The position numbers were made by a program, and so were the translations under genes. Positions 30,680 through 39,654 of a stretch of 64,000 nucleotides of DNA are shown in pieces; within the stretch, counting starts at the first letter, position 1; each line of letters begins with the position of its first letter. The DNA is from Rhodanobacteraceae bacterium (GTDB taxonomy: Bacteria; Pseudomonadota; Gammaproteobacteria; Xanthomonadales; Rhodanobacteraceae): assembly GCA_004299555.1 (NCBI GenBank), contig SCQU01000026.1, forward strand, positions 88,613-152,612, read 5' to 3'. The notes beneath the pieces are model-generated. The model ran no database searches. It was not told the origin of the DNA and saw only the letters and a list, made by a program, of their open reading frames with translations.

Positions 30680-32850
30680 GTGAGCCCAAGTCCCTGTTGA
30701 TCGAGATCGGTTGCGAGGAGTTGCCCATCCACGCGGTGGACACGCTGGCGCGGGCGTTTGCCGAGGGCGTATGCGGGGGACTGGCCAGGCGCGGCGTCGC
30801 GGCCGGACTTGAACGCGCGCGCGTATTTGCCGCGCCGCGGCGGCTGGCCGTCTGGGTGCCGGAGGTGGCCGCCGCGCAGCCCGAGCAGCGCAGCGAGAGC
30901 TTCGGGCCCTACGTCAACAGTGCACTGGACGCGCAGGGCCAGCCGACCAGGGCGCTGCTTGGCTTTGCCCACAAGGCAGGGGTTGAGTGGACGCAGCTTG
31001 AACGCGCGCGCGACGCCAGGGGCGAGCGCTTCGTCCGGCGCAGCGCCAGCCCGGGCCGGCGGACGGTGGAACTGGTGCCCGAAATCGTGCGCGAAGCGGC
31101 CGCCGCGCTGCCGATCCCCAAGCCCATGCGCTGGGGCGACCACGACTTTGCCTTCGTCCGCCCGGTGCATTGGCTGGTGCTGCTGCTGGGCGATGAAGTG
31201 GTCGCGGGTGACCTGTTCGGTGTGCCAAGCGGCCGGCAATCGCGCGGGCACCGGTTCATGCATCCGGCGCCGGTGCATCTGGCCGATGCCGACAGCTATG
31301 TGGATGCGCTGCGTGCGGCACGGGTGCTTGCCGACCCGGCCGAGCGCCGGCAGCGCATCCGGGCCGAAGTTGCGCGCGTCGCGCCGGCGGACGGTGTGCC
31401 GCGGCTGGATGACGCCCTGCTCGACGAGCTGGCCAACCTCAACGAATGGCCGGTGGCGATCGCCTGTGCGTTCGAGCACGCGTATCTTGCCGTGCCGCAC
31501 GAGGCGCTGGTGACGACCATGCGCGCCAACCAGAAATTCGTGCCGGTGTTTGACGCCGGCGGCCGGCTCACCGAGCACTTCATCGGCATCGCCAATCTTG
31601 AATCGCGGGATCCGGCGCAGGTCCGCCACGGCTACGAGCGCGTGATCCGGCCGCGATTTGCCGACGCCAAGTATTTTTTCGACGCGGACCTGAAATCGCC
31701 GCTGGCCGACTACCAGCCGGCGCTGCGCGAGGTCACCTACCAGAAGGCGCTGGGCAGCGTGTGGGACAAGACCGAGCGCGTCGCGGCGTTGGCCGCCGGC
31801 ATCGCGCAGAGGCTCAAGGTGCAGCAGGTCGCGGTCGACGCGGCTGCAATCAAGCGTGCCGCGGAACTGTCGCGTTGCGATCTGCTGACGCGCATGGTGG
31901 GCGAATTTCCCGAGCTGCAGGGCGTTGCCGGACGGCACTATGCGGCGGCCCAGGGTGAACCGGCCGCCGTCGCGACGGCGCTGGATTCGTTCTACGCACC
32001 GCGGCAGTCGGGCGACGCGATCGCGGCGGATCGGGTGGGCCAGGTGCTGGCGATTGCCGATCGCCTGGACACGCTGGCGGGCGGCTTCGCGGCGGGCCTG
32101 AAGCCGACCGGCAACAAGGATCCATTTGCCCTGCGCCGCGCCGCGCAGGGCCTGGCGCGGACGCTGATTGAAGCCGGCCTGGAGCTGGATCTCGATGGCC
32201 TGCTGCAGGACGCTTTGGCGCGCGTGCCGGAGGCGGCATGTGCCACCCCGGCCAAGGGCGCCAAGGCCGCCCCGCCCACCGGGGTGGCGCTGGATGCGGC
32301 TGCGCGGCGCGTGGCGCTGCTGCCGATGCTGCGGGATTTCGTCCTCGAACGCCTGCGTGGTTATTACGCCGAGCGCGGGTTCACGGCGCAACAGTTTGCG
32401 GCGGTGGCCGCCGTCCGGCCGGCGAGCCTGGTGGACTTTGACCGCCGTCTGCACGCGGTCCGGACGTTTGCCGAGCAACCGGCGGCCCTACACCTGGCGG
32501 CCGCCAACAAGCGCGTCGCCAACATCCTGCGCAAGGAAGGCATCGACGTTGCGGTCACCGCGCAGCGTGGGCTCGATCCGGCGCTGCTGCGCGAACCGGC
32601 CGAGCAGGCATTGGCGCAGGCGCTGGAGGCGGCGCGCAGCGACAACGCTCCGCGCCTCGAAGGCGCCGCCGGACTGCGCGATTACGCCGGTGCGCTGGTG
32701 CGCCTTGCGCAGCTCCAGGCGCCGGTGGATGCGTTTTTCGACGCGGTCATGGTGATGGCCGAGGATCGCGCCTTGCGCGCCAATCGCGTCGCGTTGCTGG
32801 CGCGCATCAAGGCGCGCTTTGACGCCGTCGCCGACATTTCCGTGCTGTAG
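30676..32850 (+). CDS. glyS: Glycine--tRNA ligase beta subunit
   Basis: tRNA-binding subunit of glycyl-tRNA synthetase. The 724 residues start [11 protein letters not shown], have the [16 protein letters not shown] segment and the [14 protein letters not shown] stretch, and end with a DALR-type anticodon-binding domain. It is about 35 residues longer than the Escherichia coli protein, partly through an Ala/Lys/Pro-rich insert ([15 protein letters not shown]). The 4-bp overlap with glyQ selects the ATG at 30676; an ATG at 30670 is also possible. Confidence 0.96.
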   Translation: MSEPKSLLIEIGCEELPIHAVDTLARAFAEGVCGGLARRGVAAGLERARVFAAPRRLAVWVPEVAAAQPEQRSESFGPYVNSALDAQGQPTRALLGFAHKAGVEWTQLERARDARGERFVRRSASPGRRTVELVPEIVREAAAALPIPKPMRWGDHDFAFVRPVHWLVLLLGDEVVAGDLFGVPSGRQSRGHRFMHPAPVHLADADSYVDALRAARVLADPAERRQRIRAEVARVAPADGVPRLDDALLDELANLNEWPVAIACAFEHAYLAVPHEALVTTMRANQKFVPVFDAGGRLTEHFIGIANLESRDPAQVRHGYERVIRPRFADAKYFFDADLKSPLADYQPALREVTYQKALGSVWDKTERVAALAAGIAQRLKVQQVAVDAAAIKRAAELSRCDLLTRMVGEFPELQGVAGRHYAAAQGEPAAVATALDSFYAPRQSGDAIAADRVGQVLAIADRLDTLAGGFAAGLKPTGNKDPFALRRAAQGLARTLIEAGLELDLDGLLQDALARVPEAACATPAKGAKAAPPTGVALDAAARRVALLPMLRDFVLERLRGYYAERGFTAQQFAAVAAVRPASLVDFDRRLHAVRTFAEQPAALHLAAANKRVANILRKEGIDVAVTAQRGLDPALLREPAEQALAQALEAARSDNAPRLEGAAGLRDYAGALVRLAQLQAPVDAFFDAVMVMAEDRALRANRVALLARIKARFDAVADISVL

Positions 32851-33026
32851 GGCGGCGCGGACGGCGCCGGTACCGCCAAATTCGCGCCCGATGTCCATGA
32901 AGCATGACGCTACGATCACTTTCGTGATAGGGCGAGGCGCGATAATATAAGAGGTCCTGCCCGATGCGGCCCGGTCTTCCGCGCCCGGCGCCGGGTACGC
33001 GCTGCACCCTTTTTCGAGGAACTTCC

Positions 33027-33896
33027 ATGCAAAAGCTTGCTGTAGCGCCGCTGTTTCTGGCCACCCTGGTACTGGCTGGTTGCGGTGCATCCAATTCGTC
33101 CGGCAACAGTTCTGCCACGCCGGCTGCCGCCTCGGCGGCGCCCCCCGCGTCCACGCCCGCACCAGCGGCGACGGTCGTCACCGGCACCGTTACCCTGGCC
33201 GATCCGGCAACGACGATCGCGCCGGACGCGAGGCTCGAGTTGGCGCTGGTCGATGTGACCCAGCAGCCCGGGGTCACCGTGAACAAGCAGGATTTCACGC
33301 CACCCAGGTTCCCGCAGGACTTCCGCATCCCGTTTGCGGCCTCGGCGATCAACGCCAAGGACCTTTATGTCCTGCAGGCCACCATGCAGAACAACGGCCG
33401 CACCTATGACACCAAGCTCCAGCAGCCGGTGCTGACCCAGGGGCAGCCCGCCAAGGTCAGCCTGACCCTGGTTGCCCAGCCGACGCCCGCCGAGAAGATG
33501 CTGGCGGCCTTCAACGATGCCAAGCGCCAGACCGGCGGAATGGCGGTCAAGCACGGCACCTCCAGCAAGATCGGTGAGTCGCACAGCTGGCAGGTGTTCA
33601 GCGACGTCCACGGCGTCGAGTTCATCATTGAGCAGACCAACACCGCCAGCAGCGGTTTCACCAAGACCGAGTACGCCTACCGTGACGGCCTGCCGTGGGT
33701 CGTGATCCAGGAGCAGATGCCGGCGCCCAACGCACCGGTGACCTCCACCGCCAAGGTGGGCTGGGGCAACGACGGGGTGGTGGTGTTGAACCAGCAAATC
33801 AGCGGCGGCAAGACGACCGCGGTGTCGGCGGCCACGGCCAAGTCGCTGCATGCGGACGCCGAGGCGCAGTACAAGCGTTTCAACAAACAGCACTGA
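33027..33896 (+). CDS. YbaY-like lipoprotein
   Basis: Exported lipoprotein of 289 residues. The lipobox LVLAGC places the modified Cys at 19. An Ala/Ser/Pro-rich spacer follows, then a beta-rich YbaY/META-type domain beginning VTGTVTLADPATTIAPDARLELALVD. The second half (about 150-289) is not recognised. The start is the ATG at 33027, directly before the signal peptide. It lies behind glyS with a 176-bp gap and ends at a strong terminator. Confidence 0.75.
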   Translation: MQKLAVAPLFLATLVLAGCGASNSSGNSSATPAAASAAPPASTPAPAATVVTGTVTLADPATTIAPDARLELALVDVTQQPGVTVNKQDFTPPRFPQDFRIPFAASAINAKDLYVLQATMQNNGRTYDTKLQQPVLTQGQPAKVSLTLVAQPTPAEKMLAAFNDAKRQTGGMAVKHGTSSKIGESHSWQVFSDVHGVEFIIEQTNTASSGFTKTEYAYRDGLPWVVIQEQMPAPNAPVTSTAKVGWGNDGVVVLNQQISGGKTTAVSAATAKSLHADAEAQYKRFNKQH

Positions 33897-33908
33897 ACCT
33901 ACGCAAAT

Positions 33909-33948
33909 GAAAAGGCCGCACGTCGCGAGACACGCGGCCTTTTTTTTG
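33909..33948 (+). terminator. Rho-independent terminator
   Basis: An AAAAGGCCGC...GCGGCCTTTT stem with a loop of about 13 nt runs into eight or more Ts. A-rich sequence before the stem also gives a T-run on the minus strand. It can therefore serve both the lipoprotein gene and the converging autotransporter gene. Confidence 0.85.
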
Positions 33949-33960
33949 TGGACGGCCTCT

Positions 33961-36081
33961 TCAGAAGCGGAGCTTGGCGCCGATGTTCAGGCTGTCGATA
34001 CGCTGGGACGAATCGGAGAAGCGGCCGTCGTAACCGATCCAGCCGGAGAACTTCGGTGTGAAGTCGGCCGCGAGGCCCACCCCGACGCTGCCCCAGTTGG
34101 CATCGGGTGCGAATCCCGGCAGCGCGAAGGTACCGGGCATGGTGACGAGGCCGCCGCTCACGGCGCGCGGGTCGGCGTCGTCATCGTGGTTCCACGCGAC
34201 CCGGGCGAACGGGTGCAGCGCGGTACTGCCGGCCGTGAGGTTGCCGCTCAATTGCCAGCCGAGCGTACCGATCAGCGCGTGGCGATCCTGCCGGCCGAAG
34301 GTCATCGCGGCCGCGTCGTCGCCGTTGTCGGCGAAGCTGTCAACGTGGATGTGTTGCCAGGACACGTCGGCGTACGGGCCGGTGCGCCAGCTGCCCAGGT
34401 TGAACCACCAGCCGCCGGTAAGTGCAAAGGCGCTGTGTGAGCCGGAAGTCGACCCTGATTCAAACAGCACGGCAGGCCCGATCGGAATGTTCCGGTGGAT
34501 GTTGCTGTAGGTGAGGTGGCCGAAGCTGCCGATGGCACCGAAGTAGGCCTGGTCCCAACCCCACAGCACGTAGCCCGAGGCCAGCAGCTCCCGCAGCTTG
34601 AAGCCGCCCGCGTTGCCGGCAAAGTCATCACGCTGCTGGCCGGCGGTGAATGCGAGGCCCGCCGTCACGGCGTCGGACGGGTGGATGCCGGCGCCAAAGC
34701 TGAGCGTGTTGAGGTTGTTGTCGGTCTTGGGCGAGTTGACCTGCGCGTCCACGCGCTGGTGCGCATAGTCATAGCTGGCCCACACGCGCAACCCGTTGCC
34801 GGGAGCCTGCGCCAGGCCCGTGGTCGCCTGGTTGAGGATGGAACGGTTGGCGCTCTCGTTGACCTGCAGGGGCGCCTCAGCCAGGAGCGACATCGCACCC
34901 GGCGCGGTAATGATCGACTCGGCGTATTGCGCCAGCATGGCGTGTGCGGCCGTGGTCGGGTGGACACCGTCGGCGAACAGGTAGGTCTGGTTGGTGCCCG
35001 GCTGGTAGGTACTGGCCGCGCCCGGCGTACCGGCCGGCAGGCACGCAAGCGCGGAACCGGTGCAGGCCGGCGTGGTGACGTTGGTGAAGCCGAAGCGGCT
35101 GGGATCGGCGATCAGTTCGTTCAACATCGCGAAGGTGTTGACCGGGATGACATTGACCCCGGTCTTGGCGAGGCCCGAGTTGAGGGTGTTGTTGAAGGTC
35201 AGCGTCAGGCCGGTCAGGGCCTGGGCCGCAGCCGGGCCTTCCTGCGCCGCGTCCGGAGTGATGCCGATGTTGGGCAGGTTGAACACCATCACGTAGCGCG
35301 CCCCGGCCTTGCCAAGTTGCTGGATCATCCCGAGTTCGGTCATCGCGGCATTTTGGATGGCGGCCTGCGCCTGCTGCGCGTCCATCAAAGTGGTGACGCC
35401 TGCTTGGGCCTCGGCGGCCGCCACGACTTGCTGGGTCACCGATTGGGTAACCTGCTGGGTCACCGTGGGTGTGATGGCTGCTTCGTACTGGGCGATGGCC
35501 GTCGGGTTGTTGCGAGCCGTCGGGTCGGCGGCGACCCAGGCCTGCACCATGCCAGCGATGGTCTGCTGCACGGCGCCTGGAACGAGTGCCTCGATCTGCG
35601 CCTGCGCGGCGGCGGCCGCGCCTGCCGCGGTGGCCGCATAGAAAATGTCGTTGGCACCGCCCCAGACGCCATACAACGCATTGGGGTCGGCTTTGCCGCC
35701 GCCTGCAGTCAGATACATGCCCATCTGGGTCGGCAGGGTCGGGATGCCGGCGGGGGTGCCGGGCGAGTTGTTGACCAGGCCTGCGCCACCGAAGGCGAAA
35801 TCCGTTCCCCGGGCGAGCGACGGGGTCATCGGCACGCCCAAGTAGGCGCCGATGTTTTCCACCGCGGTCAGGCCGGGGTTGGTGGTCCAGCGCAGGATCG
35901 GCAGGCCTTGCGAGAGCGCGATGTTGCCGCCGTCCGAGAGGCTGTCGCCAAACATCACCATCTGGTCGAACAGGCCGGCGTGGGTCGACGGTTGCGCACT
36001 GGGCGGTGCCGATTGCGCGAAGGCGGCAGAACTGGCGAGCGCCAGCGCCACGGCGCAGGCAAGGTGGGTCAGACGGGGCAT
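33961..36081 (-). CDS. GDSL-type autotransporter esterase (EstA-like)
   Basis: Predicted outer-membrane lipase/esterase of 706 residues. Signal peptide (ACAVALALASSAAFA) is followed by a GDSL hydrolase passenger with FGDSLSDGG (Ser47), GGANDIFYA (block III Asn) and DGVHPT (catalytic Asp-His). The last ~280 residues form an autotransporter beta-barrel ending in KLRF, with the terminal Phe needed for insertion. A Gln/Val-rich stretch with repeated TQQV units (about 205-225) sits inside the passenger. It is similar in plan to Pseudomonas EstA but somewhat longer. Confidence 0.92.
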   Translation of the reverse strand: MPRLTHLACAVALALASSAAFAQSAPPSAQPSTHAGLFDQMVMFGDSLSDGGNIALSQGLPILRWTTNPGLTAVENIGAYLGVPMTPSLARGTDFAFGGAGLVNNSPGTPAGIPTLPTQMGMYLTAGGGKADPNALYGVWGGANDIFYAATAAGAAAAAQAQIEALVPGAVQQTIAGMVQAWVAADPTARNNPTAIAQYEAAITPTVTQQVTQSVTQQVVAAAEAQAGVTTLMDAQQAQAAIQNAAMTELGMIQQLGKAGARYVMVFNLPNIGITPDAAQEGPAAAQALTGLTLTFNNTLNSGLAKTGVNVIPVNTFAMLNELIADPSRFGFTNVTTPACTGSALACLPAGTPGAASTYQPGTNQTYLFADGVHPTTAAHAMLAQYAESIITAPGAMSLLAEAPLQVNESANRSILNQATTGLAQAPGNGLRVWASYDYAHQRVDAQVNSPKTDNNLNTLSFGAGIHPSDAVTAGLAFTAGQQRDDFAGNAGGFKLRELLASGYVLWGWDQAYFGAIGSFGHLTYSNIHRNIPIGPAVLFESGSTSGSHSAFALTGGWWFNLGSWRTGPYADVSWQHIHVDSFADNGDDAAAMTFGRQDRHALIGTLGWQLSGNLTAGSTALHPFARVAWNHDDDADPRAVSGGLVTMPGTFALPGFAPDANWGSVGVGLAADFTPKFSGWIGYDGRFSDSSQRIDSLNIGAKLRF

Positions 36082-36352
36082 GGCTGAAACTCCGTGAATG
36101 CCGGATGGCGGGACGCGCCAAGCCTAATACAAGCGTTTGAATTTGGCCATGCGTTGGCGTATGGCAAACCCGGCCGGTCACCCGCGTCCCTGGCGGAAGG
36201 CCCCGGCGTGCTTCCCGCTGGGGCTCGCGGGGTGGGAAGAAGTGGCTTGGCCGCGTCGCGGCGGCAGCGCCGCCCGCGCACGGCGACCCCTTCGCGCGGA
36301 AGGGATCAGCGGCAATCTCCCGTCTGCGGCGGGATCGAGTTCCGCGTCTTGC

Positions 36353-38230
36353 CTATGCCGCGTGTTGCGTCGCGCCGCGCTTGAGGTGCACCAGCAGCAG
36401 CGAAATCGCTGCCGGGGTCACGCCACTGATGCGGCGGGCCTGGCCGACCGTCGCCGGCCGCACGCGTTTGAGCTTCAGTGCCACCTCGGTTGAAAGGCCG
36501 CGCACGCGGTCGTAGTCGAAGGCGTCGGGGATCGGCGTGGTTTCGTGCCGGCGCAGGCGTTCGATTTCAACCTGCTGGCGTTCGAGGTAGCCCGCGTATT
36601 TCACCTGGACTTCAACCTGCAGGGCCACGTCCTGCGGTTCGACCGCGGGGCCAAAGCCGGCGGTCGCGGTGAGCGCCGCATAGTCAAGTTCCGGCCGCCG
36701 CAGGAGCTCGAGCGCGTTGGCTTCGTGGGTCAAATGGATGCCGCGCTGGGTTTGCAGCATCGTACCCAGTGCATTGTCCGGTGTGGCCCACAGCGCGTGC
36801 AGGCGTGCGGTTTCACGCGCCACCGCGTCGCGCTTGGCGTGCATCGCGTCCACGCGCCGCTGCGCCACCAAGCCCAGTTCGAACCCTTTTTCGGTGAGCC
36901 GCAGGTCGGCGTTGTCTTCGCGCAGCTGCAAGCGGTACTCGGCGCGCGAGGTGAACATCCGGTAGGGCTCGATGGTGCCGTTGGTGGTCAAGTCGTCGAT
37001 CAGGACGCCGGTGTAGGCCTCGTCGCGGCGCGGCCACCATGGCGCCTCGGCGTGCGCCGACCGTGCCGCGTTGAGGCCGGCGATCAGGCCCTGCGCGGCG
37101 GCTTCTTCGTAGCCGGTGGTGCCGTTGATCTGGCCCGCGCAGTAAAGGCCGCCGATGGCCTTGGTTTCGAGCCAGGGTTCAAGGCCACGCGGGTCAAAGT
37201 AGTCGTATTCGATCGCGTAGCCCGGGCGCGTCAGGTGCGCGCGCTCGAAGCCCGGGATCGAATGCACCAGGTCTTCCTGCACGTCGAAGGGCAACGAGGT
37301 TGAAATGCCGTTGGGGTAGATTTCGACCGCGTCCAGCCCTTCGGGCTCGATGAAGATCTGGTGCGATGTCTTGTCGGCAAAGCGCACCACCTTGTCTTCG
37401 ATCGACGGGCAGTAGCGCGGTCCGGTGCCTTCGATCTTGCCGGTATAGAGCGGCGAACGGTCGAGTCCGGCGCGGATGATGGCGTGGGTGCGCTCGGTGG
37501 TGTGGGTGATGAAGCACGGCACCTGGCGCGGATGTTCAGCGCGCGTGCCGAGGTAGGAAAACACCGGCAGCGGGTCGTCGCCCGGCTGTTCGGCGAACGC
37601 GGAATAGTCGAGCGTGCGCGAGTCGATGCGCGGCGGGGTGCCGGTCTTCAGGCGCTCGGCACCCAGCGGCAATTCGCGCAGGCGCTGTGCAAGCCGGGTC
37701 GCGGGTGGATCGCCGGCGCGGCCGCCGGCGTGGTTTTCAAGCCCGATGTGGATCTTGCCGGCGAGGAAGGTACCGACGGTCAGGATCACGCGCGGTGCCC
37801 GCAGCGTGAGGCCCATTTGCAGGATCACGCCCGCAACGCGACTGCTTTCAAGCACCAGGTCCTCGACGGCCTGCTGAAACACCTCGAGGCTGGGCTGGCG
37901 CTCGACGATGGCGCGTATCGCAGCCTTGTACAACACGCGGTCGGCCTGGCAGCGGGTGGCGCGCACGGCGGGACCCTTCGAGGCGTTGAGGGTGCGCCAC
38001 TGGATGCCGGCCAGGTCCGCGGCGTGCGCCATGGCGCCGCCCAACGCATCGATTTCCTTGACGAGGTGGCCCTTGCCGATCCCGCCGATCGCGGGATTGC
38101 AGCTCATCTGGCCGATGGTTTCGATGTTGTGGGTGACCAGCAACGTACGCGCACCGCAGCGCGCGGCAGCCAGCGCGGCTTCGGTACCGGCGTGCCCGCC
38201 GCCTACAACGATGACCTCGTAATCGTGCAT
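36353..38230 (-). CDS. mnmG: tRNA uridine-5-carboxymethylaminomethyl(34) synthesis enzyme MnmG
   Basis: FAD-dependent partner of MnmE in wobble-uridine modification. The 625 residues begin with the dinucleotide-binding [19 protein letters not shown]. It carries [21 protein letters not shown] and [11 protein letters not shown], and ends with the C-terminal helical domain that binds MnmE ([18 protein letters not shown]). Unlike in many bacteria it is not followed by rsmG and parAB; the next gene downstream is the unrelated autotransporter. Confidence 0.97.
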   Translation of the reverse strand: MHDYEVIVVGGGHAGTEAALAAARCGARTLLVTHNIETIGQMSCNPAIGGIGKGHLVKEIDALGGAMAHAADLAGIQWRTLNASKGPAVRATRCQADRVLYKAAIRAIVERQPSLEVFQQAVEDLVLESSRVAGVILQMGLTLRAPRVILTVGTFLAGKIHIGLENHAGGRAGDPPATRLAQRLRELPLGAERLKTGTPPRIDSRTLDYSAFAEQPGDDPLPVFSYLGTRAEHPRQVPCFITHTTERTHAIIRAGLDRSPLYTGKIEGTGPRYCPSIEDKVVRFADKTSHQIFIEPEGLDAVEIYPNGISTSLPFDVQEDLVHSIPGFERAHLTRPGYAIEYDYFDPRGLEPWLETKAIGGLYCAGQINGTTGYEEAAAQGLIAGLNAARSAHAEAPWWPRRDEAYTGVLIDDLTTNGTIEPYRMFTSRAEYRLQLREDNADLRLTEKGFELGLVAQRRVDAMHAKRDAVARETARLHALWATPDNALGTMLQTQRGIHLTHEANALELLRRPELDYAALTATAGFGPAVEPQDVALQVEVQVKYAGYLERQQVEIERLRRHETTPIPDAFDYDRVRGLSTEVALKLKRVRPATVGQARRISGVTPAAISLLLVHLKRGATQHAA

Positions 38231-38792
38231 TTCAAATCCCCGTGGCCCATGCCACCGATTGCCACAGATGCGTCAAAACCTGCCAGCGCGTGTCACTTGT
38301 GTCCAATTGCAACGCATTTTCGCGGGCAAAGGCGCGTCGCCAGCCGGGTGGATGGGCGTCCACACCGTTACAAATTGTCACGCCGCGCGTGCCTGCCGCA
38401 CGGATCGGCGCGTGCCTCCGCAAAGTTCACACTTCCTTGCAAATCCGGCAGCTGAAACCCGCCCGGTTGGCACGCTGGGTGCATCACCTACAGCGTAGTC
38501 CCGCCGAAGCCACCGTTGCGAGCGGCAAGGATCGAAATTGCAGGAGTCGGTCTGGCAGCGGCGGGAGTGGCCTTCAAGGCCATGCAATGGAACTGGCGCC
38601 CGGCGGTCATCAGGAACAGGGGGAATCCAGAGTAACCGTGTTCCGGGCGCCAGATTCGAGGAAAGCATCGGGCGTCGAAGTGGCGGGTCCCATCGAGCTT
38701 GCCCCTTCGGCGGAGAGTATCAGCGGTAGCGGATGAACGCTACTTGAAGGATTCACGTTCGGGCAGCTGCGCGACAACTGGAGGACTGCACC
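38231..38792 (+). other. Long intergenic region between mnmG and a small gene
   Basis: This 562-bp stretch has no convincing gene. Open frames across it (up to 164 codons) have low-complexity Arg/Ser/Gly composition typical of GC-rich noise. It must hold the mnmG promoter on the minus strand. On the plus strand it contains a sigma-54-like site (38467-38484) followed by about 300 nt that could be a 5' leader or a small RNA. Confidence 0.5.
38467..38484 (+). promoter_or_regulatory. Sigma-54 (RpoN)-type promoter candidate
   Basis: TTGGCACGCTGGGTGCAT matches the -24/-12 consensus YTGGCACG-N4-TTGCW at all but one position (GTGC for TTGC), with the invariant GG and GC at the right spacing. Transcription would begin around 38495 and run towards the small gene at 38793. 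Confidence 0.5.
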
Positions 38793-38993
38793 ATGGGCTT
38801 TGTCGAGATGACCAATGAAGAATGGGACGCCGTGCGCAAGCACCACGACGCGTTGATCCACATGGGCGAGCTGGAACTGCAAGCCGAGCAGATCCGCGAA
38901 ACCTGTCACGATGCGAAGCAGCAGCAGCTGCTGAAACCCATCGAAATGCAGATGCACGAACTGGACAGCGTGATCGCGAGCCTGCCGGCCTGA
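38793..38993 (+). CDS. Small hypothetical protein with helical coiled-coil character
   Basis: A 66-residue acidic protein, not recognised. It starts MGFVEMTNEEWDAVRKHHDAL and is predicted helical throughout, rich in Glu, Gln, His and Met, with one cysteine. No signal peptide or membrane segment is visible, so it is probably cytoplasmic. A good ribosome-binding site (CTGGAGGA) stands about 8 bp before the ATG. A strong hairpin follows the stop and a sigma-54-like promoter precedes it. These surroundings support a real gene. Confidence 0.65.
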   Translation: MGFVEMTNEEWDAVRKHHDALIHMGELELQAEQIRETCHDAKQQQLLKPIEMQMHELDSVIASLPA

Positions 38994-39023
38994 GCCATCG
39001 GCCGCCGCAAACGCATGTACGCG

Positions 39024-39048
39024 ATGAGGGCGCCGTGGGCGCCCTCAT
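39024..39048 (+). terminator. Perfect hairpin after the small gene
   Basis: ATGAGGGCGCC, a 3-nt loop and GGCGCCCTCAT give an 11-bp perfect stem 30 bp after the small-gene stop. No T-run follows, so it may be a weak or factor-assisted terminator, shared with the converging lipoprotein gene. Confidence 0.45.
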
Positions 39049-39070
39049 GCATTGCCGGTAGGGATGAGTT

Positions 39071-39571
39071 TCAGGGCCGTCTGATGGACGGCTCGCCGGG
39101 CCGGCCCGATGGGCGCACGCGCGGTGCCGCCCGCCGGTAGCCATGCGGCGCGGGCGCATACCCGCCATCAACGCTGCCGCCGGCTCCGGTTGGGCGCCAC
39201 GCGTGTCCGCCGTGATAGCCACCGTGATTGCCGTAACCACCATGCCAGTTATGGCCGGACCGGCCCCGGTAGTAGCCCGGATAGGCGTAGCCATAACCAT
39301 AACCGCCGTAGTAGCCCGGCCCCCAGCCGCTGCCAATGCTCAGGCTGAGGCTGGTGTAGGGCGCGCCGTAGGCGTACCCGTCACCGCCGTAGTAGGTCGG
39401 ATAGTAGGTCGGATAGGCTGCGTCGCCGCTGTAGTAGCCGCCCGCGCCCGCGATACCCGGCTGTACGTAGCTGTAACCGGCCATGCACCCGGCAAGCCCC
39501 ATGACGCCCGCCGCGAGCGCAGCCAGCCGCAGCCCGTGGCTCCAGGTTTTCAATTGCAACAGGCTGTGCAT
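39071..39571 (-). CDS. Gly/Tyr-rich lipoprotein of unknown function
   Basis: A 166-residue exported protein. The lipobox is VMGLAGC (Cys29), after a signal peptide with a hydrophobic core LAALAAGVMGLAG. The mature part is strikingly rich in Gly and Tyr, with repeats such as YPTYYPTYYGGDGYAYG and GYYGGYGYGYAYPGYYRG. A His/Gly segment and a basic Arg/Pro-rich tail follow. No catalytic domain is visible. It is probably an envelope surface protein; low-complexity composition prevents a family call. Confidence 0.7.
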   Translation of the reverse strand: MHSLLQLKTWSHGLRLAALAAGVMGLAGCMAGYSYVQPGIAGAGGYYSGDAAYPTYYPTYYGGDGYAYGAPYTSLSLSIGSGWGPGYYGGYGYGYAYPGYYRGRSGHNWHGGYGNHGGYHGGHAWRPTGAGGSVDGGYAPAPHGYRRAAPRVRPSGRPGEPSIRRP

Positions 39572-39654
39572 GATGCGCCTCCGGATATGCCTACATTCCT
39601 GTACTCAATGGTACGCTTTTTCGCGGCCCTGGAGCAGGGGCGCATGGCGGGCGT

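Noticed and set aside
30586..32478. 630-codon minus-strand frame over glyS
   Set aside because: Antisense to glyS, with no motif and no ribosome-binding site.
38242..38736. 164-codon plus-strand frame upstream of the small gene
   Set aside because: Composition is Arg/Ser/Gly noise, no ribosome-binding site, and it crosses the sigma-54-like promoter.
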